Positions 46,122-55,769 of a DNA stretch of 64,000 nucleotides are shown piece after piece. Both the position numbers and the translations under genes were made by a program. The notes under the pieces were generated by a model. It was not told where the DNA came from, made no database searches, and was given only the letters and a program-made list of their open reading frames with translations. Numbering within the stretch: position 1 is the stretch's first letter; every line of letters begins with the position of its first letter. Source of the DNA: Anaerosporobacter faecicola (GTDB taxonomy: Bacteria > Bacillota > Clostridia > Lachnospirales > Lachnospiraceae); NCBI RefSeq assembly GCF_012070565.1, contig NZ_JAAQRO010000002.1:62001-126000 (forward strand). The letters run 5' to 3'.

Positions 46122-46198
46122 TAAAAAAGACATACAAGAACAGACAGAATAAAATTGGGTGCTGATAGGAAAGGATTAAAAGGAAAAGGAGTATGGAA

Positions 46199-49100
46199 AT
46201 GAAACGAAAACGAATCAAAAATCTTATTGCAGTACTAGTTTGTATTTGTATGATAGCGCAGTCACTATTCATAGGAAACAACCCTACGAAAGTAAATGCA
46301 GCTACGACGCCAAGTGAAGCTGATTTAAGTGCCAATGATTATATCGTCTACTACGTAAATTGTGGTGCAACAATTGTGGATTCGGTAGCAGATGGGGATA
46401 AAATGGGATTGTATCAATCCGTAACAGACCAAATGTATGGAGAAGATGCAAACACGGGTTACTCCTGGGGATATCGGGCAGACGATGTAAATTCTGTAAA
46501 AGTATCCAGTGGAGATGCAACAAGTGTGAATAAAACAGATACAAGATGGCACACAGGTGACATCACATATGTATCGGGGACAAGCGGATTTTACTATGAT
46601 TTTGAAGTACCAGCTGCAACATACGAAGTAACGGTTGGATTTTATAATCCTTGGTCTTGGCGACCTATTGATGTTGTTTTGGAAGATACAACCGTTTCGG
46701 ATGCCTTAGACTTAACGCAGAATAAGTTAGTAGAAAGCGTTAATGAGATAACGGTATCCGATGGACAACTTAATGTATTTGTACATAATCCAGATCGGAC
46801 AGATTCCTATAAAGATCCAATACTTAATTATATTATCGTGAAAGTTGTTCCAGATATGACTACAGAGGTTTTAAGACAAAAGATTAATATAATCAAGGAA
46901 GAGATTAATAATCGACAGGCAGAAGGCGTTCAATTTGCTGAAAATGCGTTGGATTCTTCCCTATATCTAGATGGAGCTTCTACAATTAGTTCATTACAAC
47001 AATTGAATGCGTTGATTAATGAAATCAATACGTATCTGGAGGGGACAACAGAGGCAACGAAACTACAAGATTACTATGATCAATTAGAGGAGGGGTATGA
47101 TAGTTTGCGTACGGTTGAGACCTATACATCCTTCTCGGGCGTAGATGGAGCTGTCTGGAAAGATACCAATGGGGTTCCCATTCAAGCACATGGTGGTCAG
47201 GTACAGAAACTGACATACAACGGAGAAACAAAGTGGTGGTGGTATGGTGAGGACAAAACGAAAGGATATCGGAGTAATGGTATCAGTGCATATTCCTCAA
47301 CAGACTTATATAACTGGACATTTGAAGGGTATGTTATGCGAGATATAAATTCAAGAGACCAGTTAGATAGCGATCCTTATTTTACTGCGCTTTATGGAAG
47401 TTTAACGGATACACAAAAGGATAATGTTTATCTGTGTATTAATAACTCTACGTCAGTTATTGAACGACCAAAAGTAATCTATAATAAAAAAACAAACAAA
47501 TACGTGATGTGGTTTCATGATGATGGTCCAACTTTGGAAGCACCGGATTCAAATTATGCAGCTGCAGCAGTTGGTGTAGCAGTAAGTGATACGCCGAATG
47601 GACCGTTTACCTTTATTGATCGTTATCGATTAAATGTATGTCCAGAAGATCAAAAACTAGGAGAATGGTATGAAGATAGTGCAGGGTTTGCACGGGATAT
47701 GAATCTATTTGTGGATGATGATGAAACCGGATACATTATCTATTCCAGTGAAGAAAATCGGACGATGTTCATATCAAAATTGAATGAAGACTATACATAT
47801 CTGTCCAACGATGTGGATACTGCAGTTTACGGAGAAGATTTTGTTCGACTATATCCAGGTGCACAAAGAGAGGCACCGGCAGTATTTAAATACAACGGAA
47901 AGTATTACATGATCAATTCGGGAGCAACTGGTTGGGATCCAAATGCATCACAATGGTGGGTTGCAGATGAAATCCTTGGTACTTGGACGAATATGGGAGA
48001 CCCTTGTGTGAATGATTCTACAGGACAATCCTTTAAAACACAAAGTACCAATGTGATCGAAGTTGACCGAGAATCTGGTAAATTCATCTATATGGGAGAC
48101 CGTTGGAATTCTTCAACTTTGGAAGATTCCAGATATGTGTGGCTTCCAGTTAAGTTGGATCCAACAGGAAAACTCTCTTTGGAAAGTTATTCGAACTGGT
48201 CTTTAGAGACATTGGATGATCTGAATACCATTCAACTAAAGACAACACTTCAGCCTGAATATTATGATGTAAGTGAATTACCTGAAACGGTGAATCTTCG
48301 GGTATATAGAGAAGGTACTTGGTCTGAAGTAGCAGTGGAGGTTACCTGGAATACATCGGGATTGATTGCAGGTGACAGCAATACGGTGATTGGAACACTA
48401 AAGGAATATGATACAACAATCTCTGCAAACGTTATATATATACCTTCAACCCTACAATACTACATTGATTGTGGTGCTACAGTAAGTTCTGATATGTACA
48501 ATAAAGTTTTGGAAAAGGTGGAAGACCTTAAGAATAAAAATGCATTTGATCAAGCATTTGTAGAAGGAAGTTGGGGATATACTGGTACGATTGGTACAGA
48601 TATAGATTATAAAAATAATACAAGCGCGGATACCTACTATAATGGTTGGTGGGCATATTCGGATAAAACAATTGATTACAAGGTTCCGTTGGAGGCAGGA
48701 AGTTATTCCTTATCCGCTGGTTTTAATGAATGGTGGGGTGTTAACCGTTCCATGTCTATAACAATGAAATATACCAATGAGAAAGGGGAAGAAGTTTCAA
48801 CGGTCATTGGTACACTTAGTAATTCGGGTAAGGCAGCATATACCTATGATTTCAACATTTCGACAGCAGCAGAGGTAACAATCAGTATTGCTAAGACGGG
48901 ATCATCAGATCCAATCCTCAGTTGGTTGGCAATTGACTCAATTGGAGATAAGATTGAGAAGTATCGTTTGGAAAAATTAGCGGATTTTAATACGTATGTT
49001 GCAGATATAGCCGATAATGCCAATTATACAACTTGTATCAGTGAAGGAAAAGCTTGGATTAATGCAGCACTTACAATTACAGAAATTGATTTTGCATTTC

Positions 49101-52100
49101 AACAAGCAAAAGCACATGTAGATGAACGGAGAATTGAACTAGGTGAGATGACCATACAACCTATTTTGTCCTATTCCTTCAATGAAACCCTATCAGGAAC
49201 AAGTATTCAAGACGATTCTGGTAATGGAAATGATGGTACAAGATATGGCAATGCAACCTATGTGGAAGATGTGGAAAAAGGCCAGGTACTATATCTTGAT
49301 GGAGAAGAGTCATTTGCACAATTACCAACAGGGCTACTTGATGGAAAGAATGACTTAACGATTATAATGGATGTTAAGTCGAAATCGACAGGGAATTTCT
49401 TTACGTTGGGAATTGGAAAAGATACGAATAAATATCTTTTGTACAAACAGGGAGGAACTTCAGGACGACTTGCTATTACCACAGGCAGTTATTCAAATGA
49501 AACTTCAATGAGTACGAATGCGATTCTTGAACAAGACTGGAATCATGTCATCATCGTACTGACAGAAAATACAATGAAATTATATGTGAATGGAGTTCTT
49601 GTAAATCAGAATACAAGTGTTCCAACTTCTATATCTGATTTCGGTCCTGACGTTATAACGTATTTGGGAAAGTCTTTCTTTAATGATCCATATTTTATTG
49701 GATACTATGATAATATTAAGATTTATGATAAAGCATTAACCCCAAAAACACTTGGGGATGAGCTAGGTACGGAAATTGCTACCGATGTGCCTTCTAAAGT
49801 TCGTCAAGGGTATTCGGCTTCAGAATTACCAACAACAGCCAAAGTATTGCAATATGGAGAATATACCGACGACACGATTGTATGGGATGCAGTCGAGGAC
49901 AATGCATTTAACCAGATAGGAAATCAAGTTATTGTTACTGGTACATTACAAAGTACGGGATTACCAATTAGTAAAACAATCTTAGTGTATTCTCCAAAAC
50001 TAGTCTATTACGTAGATGCGGCTACAATAAATTCCAAGAGTTATGAAGCAATCAAGAATACTTCAAACTATCTAATCAATAAGGTGTCTGACCAGGCATT
50101 TGATGGTACGTGGGGTTATTCAGGTGTATTGGGTACGGATTTTGCTCAACATGCTGCGGATTCAGAAGATCGCTTTGAGTCTGGGTATTATGCGAAAGCT
50201 GGTAAAGATATTACCTACCAGTTCAAACTTGATGAAGGAACCTATCAATTATCAACTGGACTGAATGAATGGTGGAATCAGCCAAGACATATGGACGTTA
50301 CAGTGGAGTATACAGATGCTTCCCATACCATTGTAAAGCAGACAATTGCTTCCAATGTTGGCTGGAACCAAGTTAGTGGAAATGTTCCAACAAGTGAGAA
50401 GAAGAAGGTCGCTACAGGAAGTTTTACTATTCCGGAAGCTTCCGTAATAACGGTACGAATTGCAAAGAATGGAACTTCTCAGGATCCAGTTCTTAGCTGG
50501 CTTGCAATCGAACTAGTTAAGACAAATACGGTGAATACCGTAACCATATCCAATGGAGATCTATGGGTTGACGAAGATGATAACTTAATTCAAGCACATG
50601 GTGGCGGATTCCTATTTGAAGATGGAAAATACTATTGGTTCGGAGAGAATAAGTCCCACAATAGTGCAGTACTAAAAGGCATAAGTGCATATTCATCAAC
50701 CGATCTTTTGAACTGGACATATGAGAATGATATTGTAACCACAAGTACACACGAAGAACTGGCAGATTGCAAGATTGAAAGACCAAAAGTAGTATACAAT
50801 GAAAAAACAGATACCTATGTTATGTGGGGACATTGGGAAGAAGCTGGTAATTATAATAAGGGTCATGTTGTGGTAGCAACTTGTGATACCATTACAGGAG
50901 ATTATACATATCTTGGACATTTTGATCCAGGAGATCAATCACGTGACTTCACTATTTTTGTAGATGAAGATAAACAGGCATATCTGATCTCATCTGCACA
51001 TAGCAATGCAAATCTGGATGTTTATCTGTTAAATGATACATATACAGGAATCGATAAAAAATTATATACCATTCAAGAAGGACAGTATAGAGAAGCACCG
51101 GCAGTGGTGAAGAAAGATGGTTATTACTATATGCTCACTTCGGGACAATCTGGCTGGTATCCAAATCAAGGACAGTATTATTATACGCAGAATATCACCG
51201 ATGGTAGTGGTTGGTCAGAGGCTACAACTTTTGGTAATACCTCAACGTATTATACACAACCTGCTAATATTCTAACGATTAAGGGAACAGAAGCAACTTC
51301 CTATATCTATATTGGTGACCGCTGGAATCCGAATAAGTTAGGGGAGTCCAAATATATCTGGCTACCTATGACATTACAAGATGGTACGATCTCCATGGAA
51401 TATCAAAGCAAATGGCAGATTAATGCAAAGACAGGCATTGCTACAGAGACTAGTAGCACTAATGTCGCAAAAGGGAAAACAGCAACGGCAAGTAGCTATG
51501 AGATTGGATACGAACCAGAAAAAGCAATCGATGGAATCGATAACGATGTGAATGCTTATTTTGATACGGATACAGGTACAATGCCATATTGGTGGAAAGT
51601 TGACCTTGGGCAGCAATACGATTTAACCGATCTCGATATTTGCTGGAGAGCTTGGAAAGGATCAGAGGTATACTATCAATATATTGTAGAAGGTTCTAAG
51701 GATGATGAAACGTATACGAAATTAATTGATGCAACATCGAATACGACAACTTCTTTTACAGAACATGAATTAACGGGTGAATATCGTTATATTCGTATAA
51801 CGGTAACTAACCAGATTAACAGCAATAATGGAAGTGTTGCTACTTGGTACCGTGGAATTCATGAAGTACGTGTCTTTGGTACAGTTGCAACACAATCACC
51901 AGAACCAACACCAGAACCAACACAAGAGCCAACACAAGAGCCAACACAAGAACCAACGCAAGAGCCAACGAAAGAACCAACCACAGATACAAACAAAGGT
52001 CCAACTAGTAAAGATCCAATTCCACAAAGCGGTAATGGCTCTGCCTTTGGTTGGAATGAAATTCGTGAAGAAATTGTAGGTATTGGTCAAGATAAAACCA

Positions 52101-53110
52101 ATGAGAGTAAGATCGTTACAATTGACATGAATGGTGCAACAACGATTCCGAAGGATATTCTACTTGAATTAGTCAAGCAAGAGGTAAAAGCAGTAATCCA
52201 TTATACGGCGAATTTTTCTTGGATTATTGATGGAGCTTCTGTTACAAAAGAATATAAGAAAGAAAATGTGGTTGATTTGGATTTAAGTATTCAAACGAAT
52301 ACACAGATTACAGAAGAGGAAAAAGATTCCTTCAAAGAGACTGATACAATGGAGATTTCTATCAAATATGACGGAAGTTTCGTAATACCAGCAGTATTGC
52401 AAATTTCACAGTTACAGGATAAGAAAGAGCAATATGCGTATCTGTATTATCATAATCCAGAGCAAAAGAAGTTTGAATTAGCGGGCATATCCAAAGTGTC
52501 AAAAACAGGAGAACTTGGTTTTGTTATGCGTCATGCTTCAGAGTATATCATTGTCTTCTCAAATGATTTAATGATTGATTCCTTAGCAAGTAAGAGTATT
52601 GTAACACCAAGAAACAAAACGTTATACACAGGTGGAACAGTAGGCAATCAAGTTGGCGTAAAAGTGACAATGGATTCAATTCTAGAGGAAGCAAGACAGA
52701 ATGGTGCTTTAGAAATTCAAACAACGTATCAATCGAATAACAAGAAAGTTGCAACAGTTAGCAAAAATGGAACGATTACTGCAAAACGTGCAGGAACTGC
52801 AACAATTACAACAAAAGTACAAATTGGTAATTATGTTAAATCAGTAACTACAAAAATTACGGTTAAGAAAGCGTCTCTTACTTTTAAGACCTATGCGAAA
52901 ACAATGAAAGTTGGAGAAAGAAAAACATTTACGGTAAAAGGGTATGGAGTAGATTGTAAGAAAGTTACCTTTACAAGCTCGAATACAAAAATACTTACTG
53001 TTACGAAGAACGGAAAAGTTACAGCTAAGAAAGCAGGAACGGCTTATATTACAGTAACAGTAGGGAAGATTAGTAAGAAGATTAAGGTAACCGTTAAGAA
53101 CGTAAAATAA
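46199..53110 (+). CDS. Giant secreted multidomain protein with two GH43 (exo-beta-1,3-galactanase-like) domains
   Basis: About 2,300 residues. Order (numbered from the ATG at 46193): signal peptide (~1-36, ...KVNA); malectin-like 1 (~45-225); helical spacer; GH43 domain 1 (~309-666, PIQAHGGQVQKL, ERPKVIYN, REAPAVFKYNGKYY, GDRWN); Big_4-like (~683-750); malectin-like 2 (~757-917); LamG (~990-1183); Big_4-like (~1193-1266); malectin-like 3 (~1271-1440); GH43 domain 2 (~1447-1743, LIQAHGGGFLFEDGKYYWFG, ERPKVVYN, REAPAVVKKDGYYY); CBM32 (~1753-1900); PEPTQ linker; unknown domain; two Big_2 (~2136-2305). The AHGGG and WYGE/WFGE motifs point to subfamily 24. ATG 46199 has AAGGAG at proper spacing. 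No sortase or SLH signal is seen. Confidence 0.88.
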   Translation: MKRKRIKNLIAVLVCICMIAQSLFIGNNPTKVNAATTPSEADLSANDYIVYYVNCGATIVDSVADGDKMGLYQSVTDQMYGEDANTGYSWGYRADDVNSVKVSSGDATSVNKTDTRWHTGDITYVSGTSGFYYDFEVPAATYEVTVGFYNPWSWRPIDVVLEDTTVSDALDLTQNKLVESVNEITVSDGQLNVFVHNPDRTDSYKDPILNYIIVKVVPDMTTEVLRQKINIIKEEINNRQAEGVQFAENALDSSLYLDGASTISSLQQLNALINEINTYLEGTTEATKLQDYYDQLEEGYDSLRTVETYTSFSGVDGAVWKDTNGVPIQAHGGQVQKLTYNGETKWWWYGEDKTKGYRSNGISAYSSTDLYNWTFEGYVMRDINSRDQLDSDPYFTALYGSLTDTQKDNVYLCINNSTSVIERPKVIYNKKTNKYVMWFHDDGPTLEAPDSNYAAAAVGVAVSDTPNGPFTFIDRYRLNVCPEDQKLGEWYEDSAGFARDMNLFVDDDETGYIIYSSEENRTMFISKLNEDYTYLSNDVDTAVYGEDFVRLYPGAQREAPAVFKYNGKYYMINSGATGWDPNASQWWVADEILGTWTNMGDPCVNDSTGQSFKTQSTNVIEVDRESGKFIYMGDRWNSSTLEDSRYVWLPVKLDPTGKLSLESYSNWSLETLDDLNTIQLKTTLQPEYYDVSELPETVNLRVYREGTWSEVAVEVTWNTSGLIAGDSNTVIGTLKEYDTTISANVIYIPSTLQYYIDCGATVSSDMYNKVLEKVEDLKNKNAFDQAFVEGSWGYTGTIGTDIDYKNNTSADTYYNGWWAYSDKTIDYKVPLEAGSYSLSAGFNEWWGVNRSMSITMKYTNEKGEEVSTVIGTLSNSGKAAYTYDFNISTAAEVTISIAKTGSSDPILSWLAIDSIGDKIEKYRLEKLADFNTYVADIADNANYTTCISEGKAWINAALTITEIDFAFQQAKAHVDERRIELGEMTIQPILSYSFNETLSGTSIQDDSGNGNDGTRYGNATYVEDVEKGQVLYLDGEESFAQLPTGLLDGKNDLTIIMDVKSKSTGNFFTLGIGKDTNKYLLYKQGGTSGRLAITTGSYSNETSMSTNAILEQDWNHVIIVLTENTMKLYVNGVLVNQNTSVPTSISDFGPDVITYLGKSFFNDPYFIGYYDNIKIYDKALTPKTLGDELGTEIATDVPSKVRQGYSASELPTTAKVLQYGEYTDDTIVWDAVEDNAFNQIGNQVIVTGTLQSTGLPISKTILVYSPKLVYYVDAATINSKSYEAIKNTSNYLINKVSDQAFDGTWGYSGVLGTDFAQHAADSEDRFESGYYAKAGKDITYQFKLDEGTYQLSTGLNEWWNQPRHMDVTVEYTDASHTIVKQTIASNVGWNQVSGNVPTSEKKKVATGSFTIPEASVITVRIAKNGTSQDPVLSWLAIELVKTNTVNTVTISNGDLWVDEDDNLIQAHGGGFLFEDGKYYWFGENKSHNSAVLKGISAYSSTDLLNWTYENDIVTTSTHEELADCKIERPKVVYNEKTDTYVMWGHWEEAGNYNKGHVVVATCDTITGDYTYLGHFDPGDQSRDFTIFVDEDKQAYLISSAHSNANLDVYLLNDTYTGIDKKLYTIQEGQYREAPAVVKKDGYYYMLTSGQSGWYPNQGQYYYTQNITDGSGWSEATTFGNTSTYYTQPANILTIKGTEATSYIYIGDRWNPNKLGESKYIWLPMTLQDGTISMEYQSKWQINAKTGIATETSSTNVAKGKTATASSYEIGYEPEKAIDGIDNDVNAYFDTDTGTMPYWWKVDLGQQYDLTDLDICWRAWKGSEVYYQYIVEGSKDDETYTKLIDATSNTTTSFTEHELTGEYRYIRITVTNQINSNNGSVATWYRGIHEVRVFGTVATQSPEPTPEPTQEPTQEPTQEPTQEPTKEPTTDTNKGPTSKDPIPQSGNGSAFGWNEIREEIVGIGQDKTNESKIVTIDMNGATTIPKDILLELVKQEVKAVIHYTANFSWIIDGASVTKEYKKENVVDLDLSIQTNTQITEEEKDSFKETDTMEISIKYDGSFVIPAVLQISQLQDKKEQYAYLYYHNPEQKKFELAGISKVSKTGELGFVMRHASEYIIVFSNDLMIDSLASKSIVTPRNKTLYTGGTVGNQVGVKVTMDSILEEARQNGALEIQTTYQSNNKKVATVSKNGTITAKRAGTATITTKVQIGNYVKSVTTKITVKKASLTFKTYAKTMKVGERKTFTVKGYGVDCKKVTFTSSNTKILTVTKNGKVTAKKAGTAYITVTVGKISKKIKVTVKNVK
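51895..51991 (+). repeat. PEPT(Q) linker repeats in the galactanase gene
   Basis: CCAACACAAGAG-type 12-nt units repeat about six times, encoding EPTQ copies that separate CBM32 from the C-terminal part. This is a typical extended interdomain linker. Confidence 0.85.
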
Positions 53111-53120
53111 GTTTCGTGGT

Positions 53121-53192
53121 GAAAACAATTTTCATGAATGGAAGGTCTGAATCATTTTGTTTCTGACATTTCATTCATTGAAAATTGTTTTT
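53121..53192 (+). terminator. Terminator after the galactanase gene
   Basis: GAAAACAATTTTCATGAATG pairs with CATTCATTGAAAATTGTTTTT with small gaps, ending in a T-rich tail; the inner part is a long loop. Confidence 0.75.
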
Positions 53193-53250
53193 CTTTATTT
53201 ATTGAAGGGGGGTATTAACCAATTTTGGTTACTTTTTTACTGTAGTACTA

Positions 53251-53278
53251 TTGTTAATTGTTTTGCTTATGTTATAAT
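53251..53278 (+). promoter_or_regulatory. Promoter before the STAS-like gene
   Basis: -35 TTGTTA (53251-53256), 16-nt spacer, -10 TATAAT (53273-53278), followed by two AACGATATA direct repeats (~53286-53307). Confidence 0.55.
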
Positions 53279-53403
53279 GTATCATAACGATATAGCGAAA
53301 CGATATAATTAGACTGATAGTTGAGGACGCGTATTTATATCAAGAAGTGAAGGCGGAGATCGTTATGATAATGCAAAAATCCGGATATGGAGGGAGGAAA
53401 GAC

Positions 53404-53844
53404 ATGGCTAGTAAGGGATTAAGAATTATGAGTAAGAAACCAGGAAAATCGGTGAATAACTTCGGTGTGTTTAAAAAATCTTTTTCCTTATATTATAATG
53501 GTGGAGAGATATGGGCAGAGCACCTTGATGGAATTGCAGAGAGAAATACGGTAATGAGGAAATACTATATGGACTTAGAACAGATTCGAAAACCCTCCAG
53601 CAGCTCATTTATTGCCATTAATTTAGATGAGACAAAGGTAGATCCAAATTTACTTGAGCAGATTCTAACTCCATTGTGTCAGCTCAATAGACCAATTAAA
53701 AAAGTAGTTTTAGTTGGTTTGGATTGGAAGTGGAAACGGTATATACGTAAAAGAAAAGAAGAATTACCTTTTCAAGTTGGCTTAATTGATGATTTCGAAA
53801 AAGCAAAACAATGGCTGTTGGGAAACAATCGGTATAACAAATAG
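53404..53844 (+). CDS. Conserved hypothetical protein
   Basis: A 146-residue soluble protein. Its layout, with alternating strands and helices (SSSSFIAINLDETKVDPNLLEQIL, KKVVLVGLDWKWKRYI, PFQVGLIDDFEKAKQWLLG), resembles STAS or similar small alpha/beta domains, but no Ser-containing anti-sigma-antagonist motif is clear. The first 20 residues are basic. ATG 53404 is chosen because GGAGGGAGG lies at 53390-53398; an upstream frame begins at 53347 without a better site. Function unknown. Confidence 0.65.
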   Translation: MASKGLRIMSKKPGKSVNNFGVFKKSFSLYYNGGEIWAEHLDGIAERNTVMRKYYMDLEQIRKPSSSSFIAINLDETKVDPNLLEQILTPLCQLNRPIKKVVLVGLDWKWKRYIRKRKEELPFQVGLIDDFEKAKQWLLGNNRYNK

Positions 53845-53908
53845 TGAAACAATGGAATGTGATAAGATCTAACAATTCTAATATATTTATTAAATATGAA
53901 AAAATAAG

Positions 53909-53937
53909 TTGAAAAAAGGTTATAATCTAGTTATACT
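53909..53937 (+). promoter_or_regulatory. Promoter of tgt
   Basis: -35 TTGAAA (53909-53914), 17-nt spacer, -10 TATACT (53932-53937), about 120 nt before the tgt start. Confidence 0.55.
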
Positions 53938-54056
53938 TTTAATATTGACTGTAGCAGAATATGTTAAAGTGAGTTACAAAGATTACCATGTGAAAATGTC
54001 AGATGTATGCATAGGTGAAGTTAAGCACGAGCAAACAGATTTGACTGGGAGGTTAG

Positions 54057-55193
54057 ATGTACAAGTTATTAAAACAGGATGGCATGGCAAAACGTGGAGA
54101 ATTCCATACGGTTCATGGTGTAATCCAAACACCAGTGTTTATGAATGTTGGAACATGTGCCGCAATTAAAGGTGCAGTTTCTACAGAAGATTTGGAAGGT
54201 CTGAAAACACAAGTGGAATTATCCAATACGTATCATCTCCATGTACGTCCAGGAGATAAAGTGGTCAAACAACTTGGTGGATTGCATAAGTTTATGGTTT
54301 GGGATAAGCCAATCCTTACTGATTCAGGCGGTTTCCAAGTATTTTCCTTAGCAGGACTACGTAAGATCAAAGAAGAAGGCGTTTATTTTAATTCTCATAT
54401 TGATGGTCGTAAGATTTTCATGGGTCCAGAAGAAAGTATGCAGATTCAATCCAATCTTGCGTCAACCATTGCGATGGCATTTGATGAATGCCCTCCCCAT
54501 CCAGCAACAAGAGAATATATGCAAAACTCTGTGGATCGGACTACAAGATGGTTAGAGCGTTGTAAGAAAGAAATGGCACGTTTGAATTCGTTAGAAGATA
54601 CAATTAATAAAAATCAGATGTTATTTGGTATTAACCAAGGTGGAACATTTGAAGATATCCGAATTGAACATGCCAAACGAATCTCTGAGATGGATCTTGA
54701 TGGGTATGCATTAGGTGGTTTGGCAGTTGGAGAATCTCACGAAGAGATGTATCGAATCATTGAAGAAACGGTTCCATACCTTCCGCTTGAGAAACCAACT
54801 TATCTTATGGGAGTTGGAACACCAGCCAATATATTAGAAGCAGTAGACCGTGGGGTTGATTTCTTTGATTGTGTTTATCCAACAAGAAATGGTCGACATG
54901 GACATGCATATACCAACAAAGGAAAGATTAATCTACTAAATGCAAGGTTTGAACTGGATTCACGTCCAATCGAAGAAGGATGCCAATGTCCCGCTTGTCG
55001 TAGATATAGCCGAGCGTATATCCGTCATTTGCTAAAAGCAAAAGAGATGTTAGGTCTTCGATTAATTGTTATACACAATCTGTATTTCTATAATACGATG
55101 ATGGAAGAAATCCGTGATGCTATAGACCAAGGTGCTTATAAAGCATACAAGAAAGCGAAACTAGATGGTTTTGCTGCCAATGGTGAAGACTAA
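54057..55193 (+). CDS. tgt: Queuine tRNA-ribosyltransferase
   Basis: A 378-residue tRNA-guanine transglycosylase that exchanges G34 for preQ1 in GUN-anticodon tRNAs. The general-acid Asp is in LTDSGGFQVFSL, the nucleophile in FDCVYPTRNGRHGHAYT, substrate binding in GGLAVGE, and the structural zinc site is CQCPACRRYS...VIHN. Length and order are normal. GGGAGG is five nt before ATG 54057. yajC follows after 50 nt, the common tgt-yajC pairing. The QueG-like genes at 1.5 and 6.6 kb could in principle act later in the same pathway, but they are distant and atypical. Confidence 0.96.
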   Translation: MYKLLKQDGMAKRGEFHTVHGVIQTPVFMNVGTCAAIKGAVSTEDLEGLKTQVELSNTYHLHVRPGDKVVKQLGGLHKFMVWDKPILTDSGGFQVFSLAGLRKIKEEGVYFNSHIDGRKIFMGPEESMQIQSNLASTIAMAFDECPPHPATREYMQNSVDRTTRWLERCKKEMARLNSLEDTINKNQMLFGINQGGTFEDIRIEHAKRISEMDLDGYALGGLAVGESHEEMYRIIEETVPYLPLEKPTYLMGVGTPANILEAVDRGVDFFDCVYPTRNGRHGHAYTNKGKINLLNARFELDSRPIEEGCQCPACRRYSRAYIRHLLKAKEMLGLRLIVIHNLYFYNTMMEEIRDAIDQGAYKAYKKAKLDGFAANGED

Positions 55194-55243
55194 AATTTAG
55201 TGACAAAGATCATTAATTTTTTAGATGTATAGGAGGAATAGAA

Positions 55244-55570
55244 ATGAATGGAGTTATTTTAAACACAGCATCAAATACAGCAGGAGGTGGAATGAGTATT
55301 GTATTTACCCTTGGTTATTTATTAATCATTGGTGTAGCTTTTTACTTTATCGCAATCCGTCCACAGAAGAAACAACAAAAATCCCATGCTGCAATGTTAA
55401 CAACGGTTGCCAATGGAGATAGTGTTCTTACTTCAAGCGGCTTTTATGGTGTTGTAATTGATGTTATGGAAGATGTTGTTATTCTTGAATTTGGTAACAA
55501 TAAGAATTGTAGAATTCCAATGCAAAAATCTGCAATCATAGAAATTGAAAAACCAGAAGAAACAAAATAG
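55244..55570 (+). CDS. yajC: Preprotein translocase subunit YajC
   Basis: A 108-residue single-pass membrane protein of the SecDF-YajC complex that assists protein export. One N-terminal helix (MSIVFTLGYLLIIGVAFYFIAI) is followed by the family signature RPQKKQQKSHAAML, then a small beta domain (NGDSVLTSSGFYGVVIDV). The C-terminus is Lys/Glu-rich. AGGAGGA precedes ATG 55244. Immediately downstream of tgt, as in many bacteria. Confidence 0.93.
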   Translation: MNGVILNTASNTAGGGMSIVFTLGYLLIIGVAFYFIAIRPQKKQQKSHAAMLTTVANGDSVLTSSGFYGVVIDVMEDVVILEFGNNKNCRIPMQKSAIIEIEKPEETK

Positions 55571-55646
55571 TAATAACGAAAATGTTGCACGTATCGTTTT
55601 TTGTATGCAAAGTTTAATTACTGGAAATAAATACGATTGAAACAGC

Positions 55647-55684
55647 AAACAACCAAGATTCATACGAATTTTGGTTGTTTTTTT
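55647..55684 (+). terminator. Terminator after yajC
   Basis: AAACAACCAA (55647-55656) pairs with TTGGTTGTTT (55671-55680) followed by more T. Confidence 0.85.
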
Positions 55685-55769
55685 GTTCTGTTCCAAAAAG
55701 CAAAAAGCTAGACAAAAGATGGAATTAAGGGTAGTATTATAGAGTAAATAAGTAAGAGGAGGTATTGGG

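Noticed and set aside
45862-46335. 157-residue minus-strand frame over the MCP end and galactanase start
   Set aside because: Phe/Leu/Cys-rich shadow without start signals; it crosses the palindromic repeats.
53909-54169. 86-residue frame overlapping the 5' end of tgt
   Set aside because: It overlaps the tgt promoter and coding start in another frame; tgt itself is unambiguous.
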